Assembly (NCBI GenBank): GCA_030123545.1
Contig: CP126124.1
Location: forward strand, 248,001-312,000
DNA: 64,000 nt
Direction: 5' to 3'
Origin: Burkholderiaceae bacterium
GTDB lineage: Bacteria > Pseudomonadota > Gammaproteobacteria > Burkholderiales > Burkholderiaceae_C
In this document: positions 15,463-24,026 of the stretch, piece after piece
Position numbering within the stretch: the first letter of the stretch is position 1
Layout of the letters: each line of letters opens with the position of its first letter
Notes under the pieces: generated by a model
What the model saw: only the letters and a program-made list of their open reading frames with translations
Told to the model about the DNA's origin: nothing
Databases searched by the model: none
Position numbers and translations under genes: made by a program

Positions 15463-16938
15463 TCACGCCGCAGCGCCGGCCCGGACCGCCGACCCCAGCA
15501 TGCCGCCGAGCGCGGCCGGGTCGAACGCGCCGAACACGCACAGGTCGTAGCCGGCCCAGCGCGCGCGCCACCTGGCCAGCCAGCCGCGGCTGCGATCCAG
15601 CACCAGCACGATCTGCAGATTGCGTCCGTTCATGCCCGGATGCCGGCGCAACGCGCGGCAGGCCTTGAACACGCTCGCGCCCTGGACCGACTCACCGACG
15701 ACCACCAGTCGATAGTGTCTGCGCGCGAGCTGGCGCCGGGCTTCGTCATGGCTGCGTACCAGGTCGACACGCCAGCCCTGTTGCTGCAGCAGGTTCAGCA
15801 GCGAGCGGCGCGAGCGATCGCCGGCATCGACCACCAGCAGGTTGTCGAGCGCCTGCGGCGAAGACGTCGCGGCGCCCCGATCGGGCCCGGCCCACGGCCG
15901 TGGGCCGGGCAAAGCGGCGGGAACGTCGGCAATGGGATCGAGCCGGGGCTCGATGCGCTCCTGAATCCGGTCGGCGGCGCGCGGCGTGGCCGGCGCTGGC
16001 CGCGGTCCGGCAGCGGTAGCGCCGATCGCTGTCGCATCCGCGGACGACGGCACATGCACGCGCCGCGCCTCGCGCCAGAGCGCGATGCTCGCGCGGTCGA
16101 TCACGTCGGTCGTCCCGCGTTCGATCGGCAGCGCGCGCGCGGTCAGCACCGCCGCGTCGGGGACGTACGGTTCAGTCGCGGCAAAGGCCGGCTCGGTCGG
16201 ACTGAACGGAACGGTCGCCGCGAACACGGCGGACACGGGGTCGTGCCGCAGCGCAGGTGACGCGGATGGCACGGCGGCGACCGGCCGCGGCGGCAGGCTG
16301 GCCGAAAACGGCTCGGTCGCGGCAAAGGCCGGTTCTGCGCTTGCAGCGCGCACGCGCTGCGGCGCCGCGGGCGGCAGCGTGCGGCTGAACGGAACCGTGG
16401 CCGCGAACGCCGGAGCCGCCGGTTCGTCGGCGGGCGCCTGCGTGATCTCGAACGGCACGGTGGCGTCGAACGCGGCCGCAACGTCGGCATCGCTGGCAAG
16501 CGCCGCATCGCGCAGCTGCGGCGCGGGAATGGCGCCGAGATCCGAGTAGGCGGTGACGGCGTCGCTGGCCGCGATCGGCGCCGCCACCTGCGGTGCACGG
16601 CGCGTGGCGGCGCCGGCATTCGTCCCGGGCTGATTCGCCCGCCCAAGGCGTTGCACCGTGTTCAGCACCTCGAGCAACTGGATCGGCCGCGCCAGCACCG
16701 GCCAGCCGGTCCCGTCGTCGGACGATCCGATCAGCAGCACCTGCGCCGGCCGCTCGGCGCGCAATCGCTGCAGCAGCGCCGCGTCGTCGGCGTTCGCGAG
16801 CACCACGTCGGCCTCGGCTCCGTGTTCGACCATCGCGACGCCGGGCCCGTGGCGTGCGGCGATTCGAAACAGCGCATTGAAGGCGGCAAGCTCGTTGGGC
16901 GGAAAGCCGAGCAGTGCGAGAGACAGCGGTGAATTCAT
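15463..16938 (-). CDS. receiver-like protein with FAATxPF linker repeats
   Basis: A 491-residue protein I cannot name. Residues 1-100 resemble a degenerate response-regulator receiver (alternating hydrophobic strands, ending VLARPIQLLEVLNTVQRL). Residues 360-485 look like a second receiver fold (LDNLLVVDAGDRSRRSLLNLLQQQGW, then YRLVVVGESVQGASVFKACRALR). The strand where the phospho-acceptor Asp should sit reads VVVGES, so phosphorylation is unlikely. Between them is a 250-residue Ala/Pro-rich linker with five spaced motifs: FDATVPF 157-163, FAATVPF 178-184, FAATEPF 205-211, FAATVPF 239-245 and FAATEPY 252-258. Start 16938 (MNSPLSLALLGF) is preferred; an in-frame ATG at 17016 would add 26 residues. 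Confidence 0.7.
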   Translation of the reverse strand: MNSPLSLALLGFPPNELAAFNALFRIAARHGPGVAMVEHGAEADVVLANADDAALLQRLRAERPAQVLLIGSSDDGTGWPVLARPIQLLEVLNTVQRLGRANQPGTNAGAATRRAPQVAAPIAASDAVTAYSDLGAIPAPQLRDAALASDADVAAAFDATVPFEITQAPADEPAAPAFAATVPFSRTLPPAAPQRVRAASAEPAFAATEPFSASLPPRPVAAVPSASPALRHDPVSAVFAATVPFSPTEPAFAATEPYVPDAAVLTARALPIERGTTDVIDRASIALWREARRVHVPSSADATAIGATAAGPRPAPATPRAADRIQERIEPRLDPIADVPAALPGPRPWAGPDRGAATSSPQALDNLLVVDAGDRSRRSLLNLLQQQGWRVDLVRSHDEARRQLARRHYRLVVVGESVQGASVFKACRALRRHPGMNGRNLQIVLVLDRSRGWLARWRARWAGYDLCVFGAFDPAALGGMLGSAVRAGAAA

Positions 16939-17079
16939 GCGTTGGTGTGACGGACCGGTGAAAAAAGTCGGATGATGTGCAACGCGCGGTTCAGCCGCTG
17001 CCGCCGCTGCTTTCATCGAATGCGTGCCGGCAATCTTGCGGCAAGACACCGTACCTGACAACGCGGAGCAGGAGCCAGC

Positions 17080-17565
17080 ATGCCAACTATTTATGATTTC
17101 GACGCACTGCAGATGAACGGCAGGACGATAAAGCTGAAAAAGTACAAGGACCGCGTGTTGCTGATCGTCAACACCGCAAGCGCCTGCGGCTTCACGCCGC
17201 AGTTCGCCGGGCTGCAAGAGCTGCACGAGGCCTACGGCAAGAACGGGTTGGTGGTGCTCGGCTTTCCGTGCAACCAGTTCGGCGCGCAGGATCCGGGCAG
17301 CAACGAAGAGATTGCCGACTTCTGCCAGACCAACTACGGCGTCGGCTTTCCGATGATGGCGAAGATCGATGTCAACGGCGCGAGCGCGACGCCGCTGTAC
17401 CGCTGGCTCACCGCCGAGGCGCCGGGCCTGCTCGGCAGCCGCGCGATCAAGTGGAACTTCACGAAGTTCCTGGTCGGCAAGGACGGCGCGGTGATCCGCC
17501 GCTACGCGCCGACCGACACGCCGCAGAGCCTGAAACGCGACATCGAGGCCGCGCTGGCTGCGTGA
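17080..17565 (+). CDS. glutathione peroxidase family protein (thiol peroxidase)
   Basis: A 161-residue glutathione peroxidase-family enzyme that reduces hydroperoxides with a thiol donor, in the cytoplasm (no signal peptide). The peroxidatic residue is Cys36 in NTASACGFTPQF. The partners of the catalytic site are visible: Gln in FPCNQFGAQDPGSNEEI, and Trp and Asn in IKWNFTKFLV. Cys replaces selenocysteine, as usual in bacteria, and such enzymes often use thioredoxin rather than glutathione. It is a single gene, divergent from the receiver-like gene, and is followed by an AT-rich TAGCTAT repeat. Confidence 0.92.
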   Translation: MPTIYDFDALQMNGRTIKLKKYKDRVLLIVNTASACGFTPQFAGLQELHEAYGKNGLVVLGFPCNQFGAQDPGSNEEIADFCQTNYGVGFPMMAKIDVNGASATPLYRWLTAEAPGLLGSRAIKWNFTKFLVGKDGAVIRRYAPTDTPQSLKRDIEAALAA

Positions 17566-17604
17566 ATCTGCATCGAATCGCTGTCAAGCCCTTTATGAAT
17601 CTGG

Positions 17605-17641
17605 TGTTTTAGCTATCATTTTAATAGTAATTTTTTGATGG
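17605..17641. repeat. AT-rich TAGCTAT repeat, possible terminator
   Basis: TTTTAGCTATCATTTTAATAGTAATTTTTTG lies between the converging glutathione peroxidase and SMP-30 genes. AGCTAT and ATAGT flank an A/T loop and a T-run follows on the plus strand, so it may terminate the peroxidase transcript. The AGCTAT block recurs near 23178, 37329 and 56664. Confidence 0.45.
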
Positions 17642-18589
17642 CTAGTCTGGCGCCGCTCCGTCATCGAAGAAGTTCACCGGCAGCCCCGGCACGGCGACCG
17701 ACAGCGCCAGCACATGGCCCGACAGCGGCAGCGCCGCGATTTCGGCGCTGCTGCGGCCGTGGCGCGCGGTCGTGACGAACAGCGTGCAGAGATCGGGCCC
17801 GCCGAAGCAGGGCATCGTCGGGCACGGCACCGGCAGTTCGATCTCGGCGAGCAGCGCGCCATCTGGCGCGAGCTTGGCCAGCCGCGCGCCCTCGTACATC
17901 GCGCACCAGTAGTTGCCTTCCACGTCCACCGCCGCGCCGTCGGGGCGGCCGCCGTAGCGTGGTTGCCCGGGCTGGTCGGACGCGCCCGGCTGCCAGCCGG
18001 CGGGCTTGGGCGCGAAGCGGTGGAACACCCGCTCGCGCGTCAGGCAGTTGGCCTGCGCGTCCCAGTCCCAGGCGCGGATCAGGTGCCGGCTGGTGTCGGC
18101 CCAGTACAGCGTCCTCGCGTCGGGCGACCAGGCGAGGCCGTTGCCGTTGATCGCGTCGCCAGCCATGCAAAGCAGTTCGGGCGGCCGGCCGCCGCGCGCG
18201 TCGAGCGCGTACAGCGCGGCGGCGGGACGGTTGCGCGGCTCGTAGATCGTGCCGGCCCAGAAGCGCCCGAGCGGATCGGCGCGGCCGTCGTTGAAGCGGG
18301 TGGTCGCCGTATCGTGCTGCGCCGGTGCGAGCAGCGTCAGCGCACCGCCCCAATCTCGTGCGCGGTAGATGCCGTCCCGCAGCGCGATCACGAGACCACC
18401 GCTCAAAGCCGGCGCGATGCAGCCGGGCTCGTCCGGGATCGCCCAGCATTCGCGCGTGCCGGCGACAGGGTCGGCGCGCAACAGGCAGCGCGCGGCGACG
18501 TCGACCCAGTACAGCCGCTGCTCGGCCGGATGCCAGAACGGCGATTCGCCCAGTTCACAGGGCGGGCCGAAGGCGGGCTGCCAGTTCAT
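17642..18589 (-). CDS. SMP-30/gluconolactonase family protein
   Basis: A 315-residue six-bladed beta-propeller of the SMP-30/gluconolaconase/LRE-like family, calcium- or zinc-dependent sugar lactonases. Conserved metal-site segments are CELGESPFWHPAEQRLYWVD (Glu near residue 13), TRFNDGRADPLGRFWAGT (Asn/Asp), INGNGLAWSPDARTLYWADT (Asn) and YGGRPDGAAVDVEGNYWCAMYEG (Asp). Length is normal. No sugar genes are adjacent. It lies 116 nt downstream of amtB on the same strand, with no clear sign it shares the nitrogen operon. The precise lactone is unknown. Confidence 0.85.
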   Translation of the reverse strand: MNWQPAFGPPCELGESPFWHPAEQRLYWVDVAARCLLRADPVAGTRECWAIPDEPGCIAPALSGGLVIALRDGIYRARDWGGALTLLAPAQHDTATTRFNDGRADPLGRFWAGTIYEPRNRPAAALYALDARGGRPPELLCMAGDAINGNGLAWSPDARTLYWADTSRHLIRAWDWDAQANCLTRERVFHRFAPKPAGWQPGASDQPGQPRYGGRPDGAAVDVEGNYWCAMYEGARLAKLAPDGALLAEIELPVPCPTMPCFGGPDLCTLFVTTARHGRSSAEIAALPLSGHVLALSVAVPGLPVNFFDDGAAPD

Positions 18590-18705
18590 GTCGATTCGGG
18601 TCGAGGCACAGGAGCCACGGCGCGCCGGCGCCGTGGCCATCCGGATTGTGCCCGTCGCCCGCGCGCGTGGCACGGGCCGAGGGCAGCGCAGCGCCGTGCC
18701 CGGCG

Positions 18706-20232
18706 TCAGCGCACGTACGCCGTTTCGCCGTGCGAGGTGGTGTCCAGCCCTTCGCGCTCGGCCTCTTCGGGCACGCGCAGCCCGATCAAGAGGTCGGCGA
18801 TCTTGAACGCGATGAACGCGACGACGCCCGACCAAACCACCGTCGTGACCACGCCCTGCAACTGGATCCAGAGCTGGCCGAGGATCGAGTAGTCGGGGCT
18901 GACCTTGTTCGCGACGTAGTCCCAGATGCCGGTGCCGCCGAGCGCCGGCGACGCGAGCACGCCGGTCATCAGCGCGCCGAGCATGCCGCCGATCCCGTGC
19001 ACGCCGAACACGTCGAGCGCGTCGTCGGTGCGCAACATGTGCTTGAGGCCATTGACGCCCCACAGGCAGACCACGCCGGCCAGCAAACCGAGCACCAGCG
19101 CGCCCATCACGCCGACGAAGCCCGCCGCCGGCGTGATCGCGACCAAGCCGGCGACCGCGCCCGACGCGGCGCCGAGCATCGACGCCTTGCCCTTGAGCAG
19201 CGCCTCGGCGCCGATCCACGACAGCGTCGCCGCCGCGGTCGCGACCAGCGTGTTGATGAACGCGAGCGCGGCCGAGCCGTTCGCCTCCAGCGCCGAGCCG
19301 GCGTTGAAGCCGAACCAGCCGACCCACAGCAGCGACGCGCCGACCATGGTCAGCGTCAGGCTGTGCGGCGCCATCGACTCGCGGCCGAAGCCGACGCGCT
19401 TGCCGAGCACGTACGAGCCGACCAGACCGGCGACGCCGGCGTTGATGTGCACCACGGTGCCGCCGGCAAAATCCAGCGCGCCCTTGGCCCAGAGCCAGCC
19501 CGCGTTTGCCGTCACCATGTCGAGCCCGGCCTGGTTCACGATGCCGTCCGGGCCGTCCCAGTACCAGACCATGTGCGCGATCGGCAGGTAGCTGAACGTG
19601 AACCAGATCAGCGCGAACAGCAGCACTGCGGCGAAGCGCGCGCGCTCGGCCAGCGAGCCGACCACCAGTGCGACCGTGATCGCGGCGAAGGTCGCCTGGA
19701 ACGCGACGTAGCTGAACTCGGGGATCGCGACGCCCTTGCTGAAGGTCGCGGCCAGCGAATCGGGCGTGACGCCCTTCATGAAAATCTTGCTCAATCCCCC
19801 GAAGAACGGGTTGCCCGGCGTGAACGCGACGCTGTAGCCGTACAGGCACCAAAGCACGATCACCAGCGAGAAGATCACGAACACCTGCATCAGGATCGAC
19901 AGCATGTTCTTCGAGCGCACCAGCCCGCCGTAGAACAGCGCGAGGCCCGGGATGCTCATCATGATGACGAGCAGCGTCGCGACCAGCATCCACGCGGTGT
20001 CGCCCTTGTTCACGGTGTCGACGATCGGCGCGGCGGCGGGCGCGGCAGTGGCTGCCGCCGCTGGCGCCGCCGGCATGGCCGCAGCGGCGGCCGGCGCCAC
20101 TGCGGCGGGGGCGACCGATGCGGGAGCAGCAGCAGGTGTCGTGGAGGTCGCGTCGGCAGGCGTTTGCGCCGCGACGAGCCCGCTGCAAGCCAAGCCGAGG
20201 GCGAGCGCGCAGCACAGGAACAGCTTCTTCAT
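18706..20232 (-). CDS. amtB: ammonium transporter AmtB
   Basis: A 508-residue Amt/Rh ammonium channel with 11 membrane segments. An N-terminal signal peptide (MKKLFLCCALALGLACSGLVAAQ) is followed by an unusually long Ala/Pro-rich linker (about residues 25-70) before the channel starts at NKGDTAWMLVATLLVIMMSIPGLALFYGGLVRSKN. AHMVWYWDG and FAGGTVVHINAGVAGLVGSYVLGKR carry family signatures including the pore His; the second pore His is in GVHGIGGMLG. It lies 48 nt after glnK, the partner PII protein that plugs the channel. Transcription probably comes from the sigma54 promoter upstream of the porin gene. Confidence 0.95.
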   Translation of the reverse strand: MKKLFLCCALALGLACSGLVAAQTPADATSTTPAAAPASVAPAAVAPAAAAAMPAAPAAAATAAPAAAPIVDTVNKGDTAWMLVATLLVIMMSIPGLALFYGGLVRSKNMLSILMQVFVIFSLVIVLWCLYGYSVAFTPGNPFFGGLSKIFMKGVTPDSLAATFSKGVAIPEFSYVAFQATFAAITVALVVGSLAERARFAAVLLFALIWFTFSYLPIAHMVWYWDGPDGIVNQAGLDMVTANAGWLWAKGALDFAGGTVVHINAGVAGLVGSYVLGKRVGFGRESMAPHSLTLTMVGASLLWVGWFGFNAGSALEANGSAALAFINTLVATAAATLSWIGAEALLKGKASMLGAASGAVAGLVAITPAAGFVGVMGALVLGLLAGVVCLWGVNGLKHMLRTDDALDVFGVHGIGGMLGALMTGVLASPALGGTGIWDYVANKVSPDYSILGQLWIQLQGVVTTVVWSGVVAFIAFKIADLLIGLRVPEEAEREGLDTTSHGETAYVR

Positions 20233-20280
20233 TGGAGTTTCGCTTTCTTTGCAATGAATGGATTCGTGCCGGTCGCGCGG

Positions 20281-20619
20281 CTACAGCGCCTGGGCGCCGG
20301 TCTCGCCGGTGCGGATGCGCACCACCTGCTCGAGCGCGTAGACGAACACCTTGCCGTCGCCGATCTTGCCGGTGCGCGCTGCCGCTTCGATCGCCTCGAT
20401 CGCGCGCTCGACCTGGTCGTCGTCCAGCGCGGCCTCGATCTTCACCTTGGGCAGGAAGTCGACCACGTACTCGGCGCCGCGGTACAGCTCGGTATGCCCC
20501 TTCTGGCGGCCGAAGCCCTTGACCTCGGTGACGGTGATGCCCTGGATGCCGATCGCCGACAGCGCTTCGCGCACCTCGTCGAGCTTGAACGGTTTGATGA
20601 TGGCGGTGACGAGTTTCAT
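20281..20619 (-). CDS. glnK: nitrogen regulatory PII protein GlnK
   Basis: A 112-residue PII signal protein. It senses 2-oxoglutarate, ATP/ADP and nitrogen status and blocks AmtB when ammonium is plentiful. Both PII signatures are present: the T-loop YRGAEYVVDFLPK with uridylylation Tyr51, and TGKIGDGKVFVYALEQVVRIRTGE near the C-terminus. Placement directly before amtB makes it the GlnK type. The start MKLVTAIIKPFKL is exact for the family and is preceded by AGGAGG-like sequence (20625-20635 on the minus strand). Confidence 0.95.
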   Translation of the reverse strand: MKLVTAIIKPFKLDEVREALSAIGIQGITVTEVKGFGRQKGHTELYRGAEYVVDFLPKVKIEAALDDDQVERAIEAIEAAARTGKIGDGKVFVYALEQVVRIRTGETGAQAL

Positions 20620-20651
20620 GGCGTGGGCTCCTCCTAAAGCAGCGGGCAACA

Positions 20652-21443
20652 TCAAAAGCTGTACTTCACGCCCGCGACCAGGCCGGTGCGGCCGGTGAAG
20701 CGTCCCTGCGGCGTGACATACAGCGACTGGCTCGCGTCGGTGCCGACCAGCGCCAGACTGGCCGACAGCCCGTTGCCGAAGTCGCGGCCCAGCGTCAGCG
20801 CATAGTCGGTGTACGAGAGCGCGCCGCTGTTGCGCACCGTTTGGCGGCCGACATGCGGCGTGAGCGACCAGCCGCCGCCGAGATCGAAGGTCGCGGAGAG
20901 GTCCAGGTAGCCGCTGTTTCTGCTGTCGGGTGTGCCGAACAGGTTCGACAGGCTGACCGAATACTTCAGCGTCACGATGCGCCACGAGAGCGCCGCGTAC
21001 AGCTCGTCGGTGTTCGCGTCGGCGAAGCCGCTGACCCGGCCCAGCGTGTTGCTCGGGTACTGGTAGCGCAGGTAGCCGGCGTCGAGCCCCCAGTCTTTCG
21101 TAAGTTGGCCGCGCCAGCCGCCGTACAGGTCGAGCTCCATCGAGCCGTCACTCGCACCCGCATCCTTGATCCAGCGGATCGACGACGCCCAGGCGCCGAG
21201 GTAGAAGCCGCTGGAATGCGTGAAGTCGACCCCGCCCTGCAACGCAGGATCGAGGTGCGACTGCGAGATGCCGCGGTAGCGGTAGTCGGTGACCGCGCCG
21301 ATGTTGAACGCCAGCGTGTACGGCGGTGCGGCCGCAGGTGTGGCAGGCGCGCCGCTCGCGGTGGCGTCGCTCTGCGCGAAGGCGCTGGCGCAGGCCAGCG
21401 CCAGCGTGGCGGACAGCAAAAGGCTTCTGGTATTCGAGGTCAT
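20652..21443 (-). CDS. TorF-family putative porin
   Basis: A 263-residue outer-membrane beta-barrel protein. A signal peptide ends at ALACASAFAQ (about residue 24). The mature part has alternating aromatic/polar strands with the family start YTLAFNIGAVTDYRYRGISQS and ends in a C-terminal Phe (VAGVKYSF), the sorting signal for outer-membrane proteins. Such porins commonly precede glnK-amtB in Burkholderiales; a role in nitrogen-compound uptake is inference. The gene is first in the operon, 32 nt before glnK, with a strong GGAGGA site before ATG 21443 and a sigma54 promoter upstream. Confidence 0.83.
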   Translation of the reverse strand: MTSNTRSLLLSATLALACASAFAQSDATASGAPATPAAAPPYTLAFNIGAVTDYRYRGISQSHLDPALQGGVDFTHSSGFYLGAWASSIRWIKDAGASDGSMELDLYGGWRGQLTKDWGLDAGYLRYQYPSNTLGRVSGFADANTDELYAALSWRIVTLKYSVSLSNLFGTPDSRNSGYLDLSATFDLGGGWSLTPHVGRQTVRNSGALSYTDYALTLGRDFGNGLSASLALVGTDASQSLYVTPQGRFTGRTGLVAGVKYSF

Positions 21444-21476
21444 GCGTTCCTCCGCGCAATGAGTCGTAACCTCTTC

Positions 21477-21493
21477 AAGCAGCAAACGTGCCA
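21477..21493 (-). promoter_or_regulatory. sigma54 (RpoN) promoter for porin-glnK-amtB
   Basis: On the minus strand TGGCACGTTTGCTGCTT matches the RpoN consensus TGGCACR-N4-TTGCW, with GG at -24 and GC at -12 in the right spacing and one mismatch (C for T before TGC). Predicted initiation is about 20-25 nt before the porin start codon. It fits NtrC-dependent expression under nitrogen limitation; an NtrC site was not identified. Confidence 0.7.
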
Positions 21494-21615
21494 GGCATCG
21501 CAGCGCCGGCCTGGACCACCCACGCCCCGGCAAGCCGCGCTATCATGACTGTACGAATGAACAGTCCGCACTGCGGCGGTGCTTTGGCCGCCCCAGTTTG
21601 GGGAGGAGTGTTGCG

Positions 21616-23169
21616 ATGAGTCTGTCACTGGTGCAAAGCCGCGCGCTGCTGGGTCTGGAGGCGGCCGCGGTCACGGTCGAAGTCCATCTGGCGAACGGGC
21701 TGCCGAGCTTCACGCTGGTCGGCCTCGCCGAGACCGAGGTGAAAGAGGCGCGCGAGCGGGTGCGCTCGGCGATCCTGAACGCGGGCCTCGCGTTTCCGCA
21801 CAACAAGCGCATCACCGTCAACCTCGCGCCGGCCGATCTGCCGAAGGATTCGGGCCGGTTCGACCTGCCGATCGCGCTCGGCATCCTCGCCGCGAGCGGC
21901 CAGATCGACGCAGCGGAGCTTTCCGGCCACGAGTTCGCCGGCGAGTTGTCGCTGTCGGGCGAACTGCGTCCGGTGCGCGGCGCGCTCGCGATGAGCCTGG
22001 CGCTGCACGCCGCGGGCGCCGCCACGCGGCTGGTGCTGCCGCCGGGCAGCGCCGAGGAGGCCGCGCTGGTGCCGCAGGCGCAGGTGTTTCGCGCGCGCCA
22101 TCTGCTCGACGTGGTGCGGCGCTTTCTGCCGCAGCCCGTGGACCATGCCGACGGCGCAACGTCCGGCGCCGCCGACGCGGACGACGGCTGGGCGCGCGTC
22201 GCGCCGAGCCTGCCGTCGACGCAGACCGCCTATGCGGACCTGGCCGACGTGAAGGGCCAGGTCGCGGCGAAGCGCGCGCTCGAGATCGCCGCCGCCGGCG
22301 GCCACAGCCTGCTGCTGATGGGGCCGCCGGGATCGGGCAAGTCGATGCTGGCGCAGCGCTTCGCCGGCCTGCTGCCGGCGATGACGCCGCATGAAGCGCT
22401 CGAGAGCGCGGCGATCGCGAGCGTCGGCGGACGCTTCTCGCTCGCGCGCTGGGCCCAGCGGCCGACCTGCAGCCCGCACCATACGGCGAGTGCGGTCGCG
22501 CTGGTCGGCGGTGGCTCGCCGCCCAGGCCGGGCGAGATCTCGCTCGCGCACCACGGCGTGCTGTTTCTCGACGAGTTCCCCGAGTTTCCGCGCGCCGCGC
22601 TCGAGGCGCTGCGCGAGCCGCTGGAGACCGGCAGCATCACGATCTCGCGCGCCGCGCGGCGTGCCGAGTTCCCGGCGCGGTTCCAGCTGATCGCGGCGAT
22701 GAACCCCTGCCCCTGCGGCCATCTCGGCTCGCCGCTCGCCGCCTGCCGCTGCACGCCGGACCAGGTCGCGCGCTACCAGGGCCGGCTCTCAGGCCCGCTG
22801 CTGGACCGCATCGACCTGCACGTGGAAGTGCCGGCGGTGGCGCCGCAGGACCTGGTGCAAGCTCCGGCCGGCGAAGCGTCGCAGGCGGTGCGCGCCCGGG
22901 CCGGCGCCGCGCGGGAACGCTCGCTGGCGCGCCAGGGCAAGCTCAATCAGGCGCTGCAGGGGCAGGAGATCGACGCGCGGATCGGCCTGGACCGCGCCGC
23001 CGCGAAGTTCCTCAACAGCGCGGCGGCGCGGCTCGGCTGGTCGGCGCGCGGCATGCACCGCGTGCTGAAGGTCGCGCGAACCATCGCCGACCTCGCCGGC
23101 TCGCCAGCGACCGAGCTCGCGCATGTCGCCGAGGCGGTGCAGTACCGGCGCGCGCTGCGGTCGACGTAG
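21616..23169 (+). CDS. comM: YifB/ComM family Mg-chelatase-like AAA+ ATPase
   Basis: A 517-residue member of the YifB/ComM family. ComM is a hexameric branch-migration helicase that helps integrate DNA during natural transformation. The N-terminal Lon-like domain (GLPSFTLVGLAETEVKEARERVRSA) precedes the AAA+ core: Walker A GPPGSGKSM, Walker B GVLFLDEFPEF, and the zinc-like Cys cluster MNPCPCGHLGSPLAACRCTP. The C-terminal helical segment RLGWSARGMHRVLKVARTIADLAG is complete, so the gene looks intact. Start 21616 (MSLSLVQSRALLGLEA) follows GGGGAGGAG. Divergent from the nitrogen operon. Confidence 0.9.
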   Translation: MSLSLVQSRALLGLEAAAVTVEVHLANGLPSFTLVGLAETEVKEARERVRSAILNAGLAFPHNKRITVNLAPADLPKDSGRFDLPIALGILAASGQIDAAELSGHEFAGELSLSGELRPVRGALAMSLALHAAGAATRLVLPPGSAEEAALVPQAQVFRARHLLDVVRRFLPQPVDHADGATSGAADADDGWARVAPSLPSTQTAYADLADVKGQVAAKRALEIAAAGGHSLLLMGPPGSGKSMLAQRFAGLLPAMTPHEALESAAIASVGGRFSLARWAQRPTCSPHHTASAVALVGGGSPPRPGEISLAHHGVLFLDEFPEFPRAALEALREPLETGSITISRAARRAEFPARFQLIAAMNPCPCGHLGSPLAACRCTPDQVARYQGRLSGPLLDRIDLHVEVPAVAPQDLVQAPAGEASQAVRARAGAARERSLARQGKLNQALQGQEIDARIGLDRAAAKFLNSAAARLGWSARGMHRVLKVARTIADLAGSPATELAHVAEAVQYRRALRST

Positions 23170-23210
23170 GCGTCTGCATTACTATTATTTTTATAGCTAC
23201 CATAGAAGAC
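23170..23210. repeat. AT-rich ATTACTATTATTTTTATAGCTACC repeat
   Basis: Immediately after the comM stop a low-GC block pairs CTAT and ATAG around a TATTTTT loop and ends in ATAGCTACC. It resembles the blocks near 17611, 37329 and 56664. The rest of the gap to the parE gene (to 23339) holds no gene that I can support. Confidence 0.45.
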
Positions 23211-23339
23211 ATATCAACGGCTTCAACACGTTTGACCGTCAGATATGTGCCCAGCCCACCAGTTTCGCCTCGTTGCGGTGCCGACGAAAACGAAGCCCGT
23301 CATCCCGAGCTTATGCGCATGCGTGCGGGCTGTCGAGGA

Positions 23340-23681
23340 TCAAGCGCCAAGAAGCCGACGCGCCAACACCGACTGCATGTCGCGCCGTCCATCGACGATG
23401 AGATATATAACGACCTGCTTGCCCAAGACCCGATAGATCACCCGGTACGGCTTGAACGCGGTCTGGCGGTAGTCCTTGATGCCCAGCGCCAACAACTCCT
23501 TCGGGTAGCTGCCCCTGGCGGGAAACTGCGCCAAGCCCTCCACGACCTTCATCAATCGGTCGAGAACGTAGTCTGCACTGGCCACGCAGTCGAACTCGGC
23601 GATGTAGTCGTGGATGGACTCCAGGTCCTGTTCCGCGCCCCGGGTGAGCAGGACCGCATAGCGCTTTGGCTTGCCGGCCAT
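23340..23681 (-). CDS. ParE/RelE-superfamily toxin
   Basis: A 113-residue type II toxin of the ParE/RelE fold: YAVLLTRGAEQDLESIHDYIAE at the N-terminus, DRLMKVVEGLAQFPARGSYPKEL centrally and the C-terminal strands FKPYRVIYRVLGKQVVIYLIVDGRRDMQSVL. The Tyr and Arg residues near the C-terminus suit a RelE- or ParE-type active surface, but I cannot say whether it targets gyrase or ribosome-bound mRNA. The start overlaps the antitoxin stop by one base (TGATG), the usual tight coupling of such pairs. Confidence 0.85.
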   Translation of the reverse strand: MAGKPKRYAVLLTRGAEQDLESIHDYIAEFDCVASADYVLDRLMKVVEGLAQFPARGSYPKELLALGIKDYRQTAFKPYRVIYRVLGKQVVIYLIVDGRRDMQSVLARRLLGA

Positions 23682-23968
23682 CAGGCCTGCTTGCCCTGTT
23701 TCACCCGCTTCGCGCGCAGGCGCGCCACCACGTCAGCCACCGGCTTGATCCTGCCCGCATCCACGTCCCGGTTGCCGAGTGCAAGAATCTTCAGCAGTGC
23801 CAGCGTCTCATGAGTCTCCTCGAAGGACACGACATCCTGCAGTACGGCCCTGGCTTCGCCGTTCTGAGTGATGACCAAGGGTTCGCGTTGCTCGGACAGG
23901 TGCGCCAGCACTTCGGCGGCGTTGGCTTTCAGGTAGCTGATGGGCTTGACTTGAGACGAATAGCGCAT
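23681..23968 (-). CDS. Phd/YefM-family antitoxin
   Basis: A 95-residue antitoxin. The N-terminal Phd/YefM DNA-binding and dimer domain is visible in MRYSSQVKPISYLKANAAEVLAHLSEQREPLVITQNGEARAVLQ; the Lys/Arg-rich C-terminus is the toxin-wrapping part. ATG 23968 is preferred over an in-frame TTG at 23989. It lies first in the module, directly upstream of the toxin. A perfect inverted repeat 23 nt before the start is a likely operator for autorepression. Confidence 0.85.
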   Translation of the reverse strand: MRYSSQVKPISYLKANAAEVLAHLSEQREPLVITQNGEARAVLQDVVSFEETHETLALLKILALGNRDVDAGRIKPVADVVARLRAKRVKQGKQA

Positions 23969-23991
23969 GGCTTTGTTCCCGTGATTCAAAT

Positions 23992-24009
23992 AGGACTGAA
24001 TATAGTCCT
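23992..24009 (-). promoter_or_regulatory. probable operator of the phd/parE module
   Basis: AGGACT-GAATAT-AGTCCT is a perfect 6+6 bp palindrome in the short gap upstream of the antitoxin. Phd-type antitoxins bind such repeats to repress their own promoter. Assignment is by position and symmetry only. Confidence 0.5.
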
Positions 24010-24026
24010 TTTTCGGTCTGACTACA

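Noticed and set aside
23340..24009. Considered a larger mobile island around the toxin-antitoxin module
   Set aside because: No integrase, direct repeats or tRNA; flanks are normal chromosomal genes.
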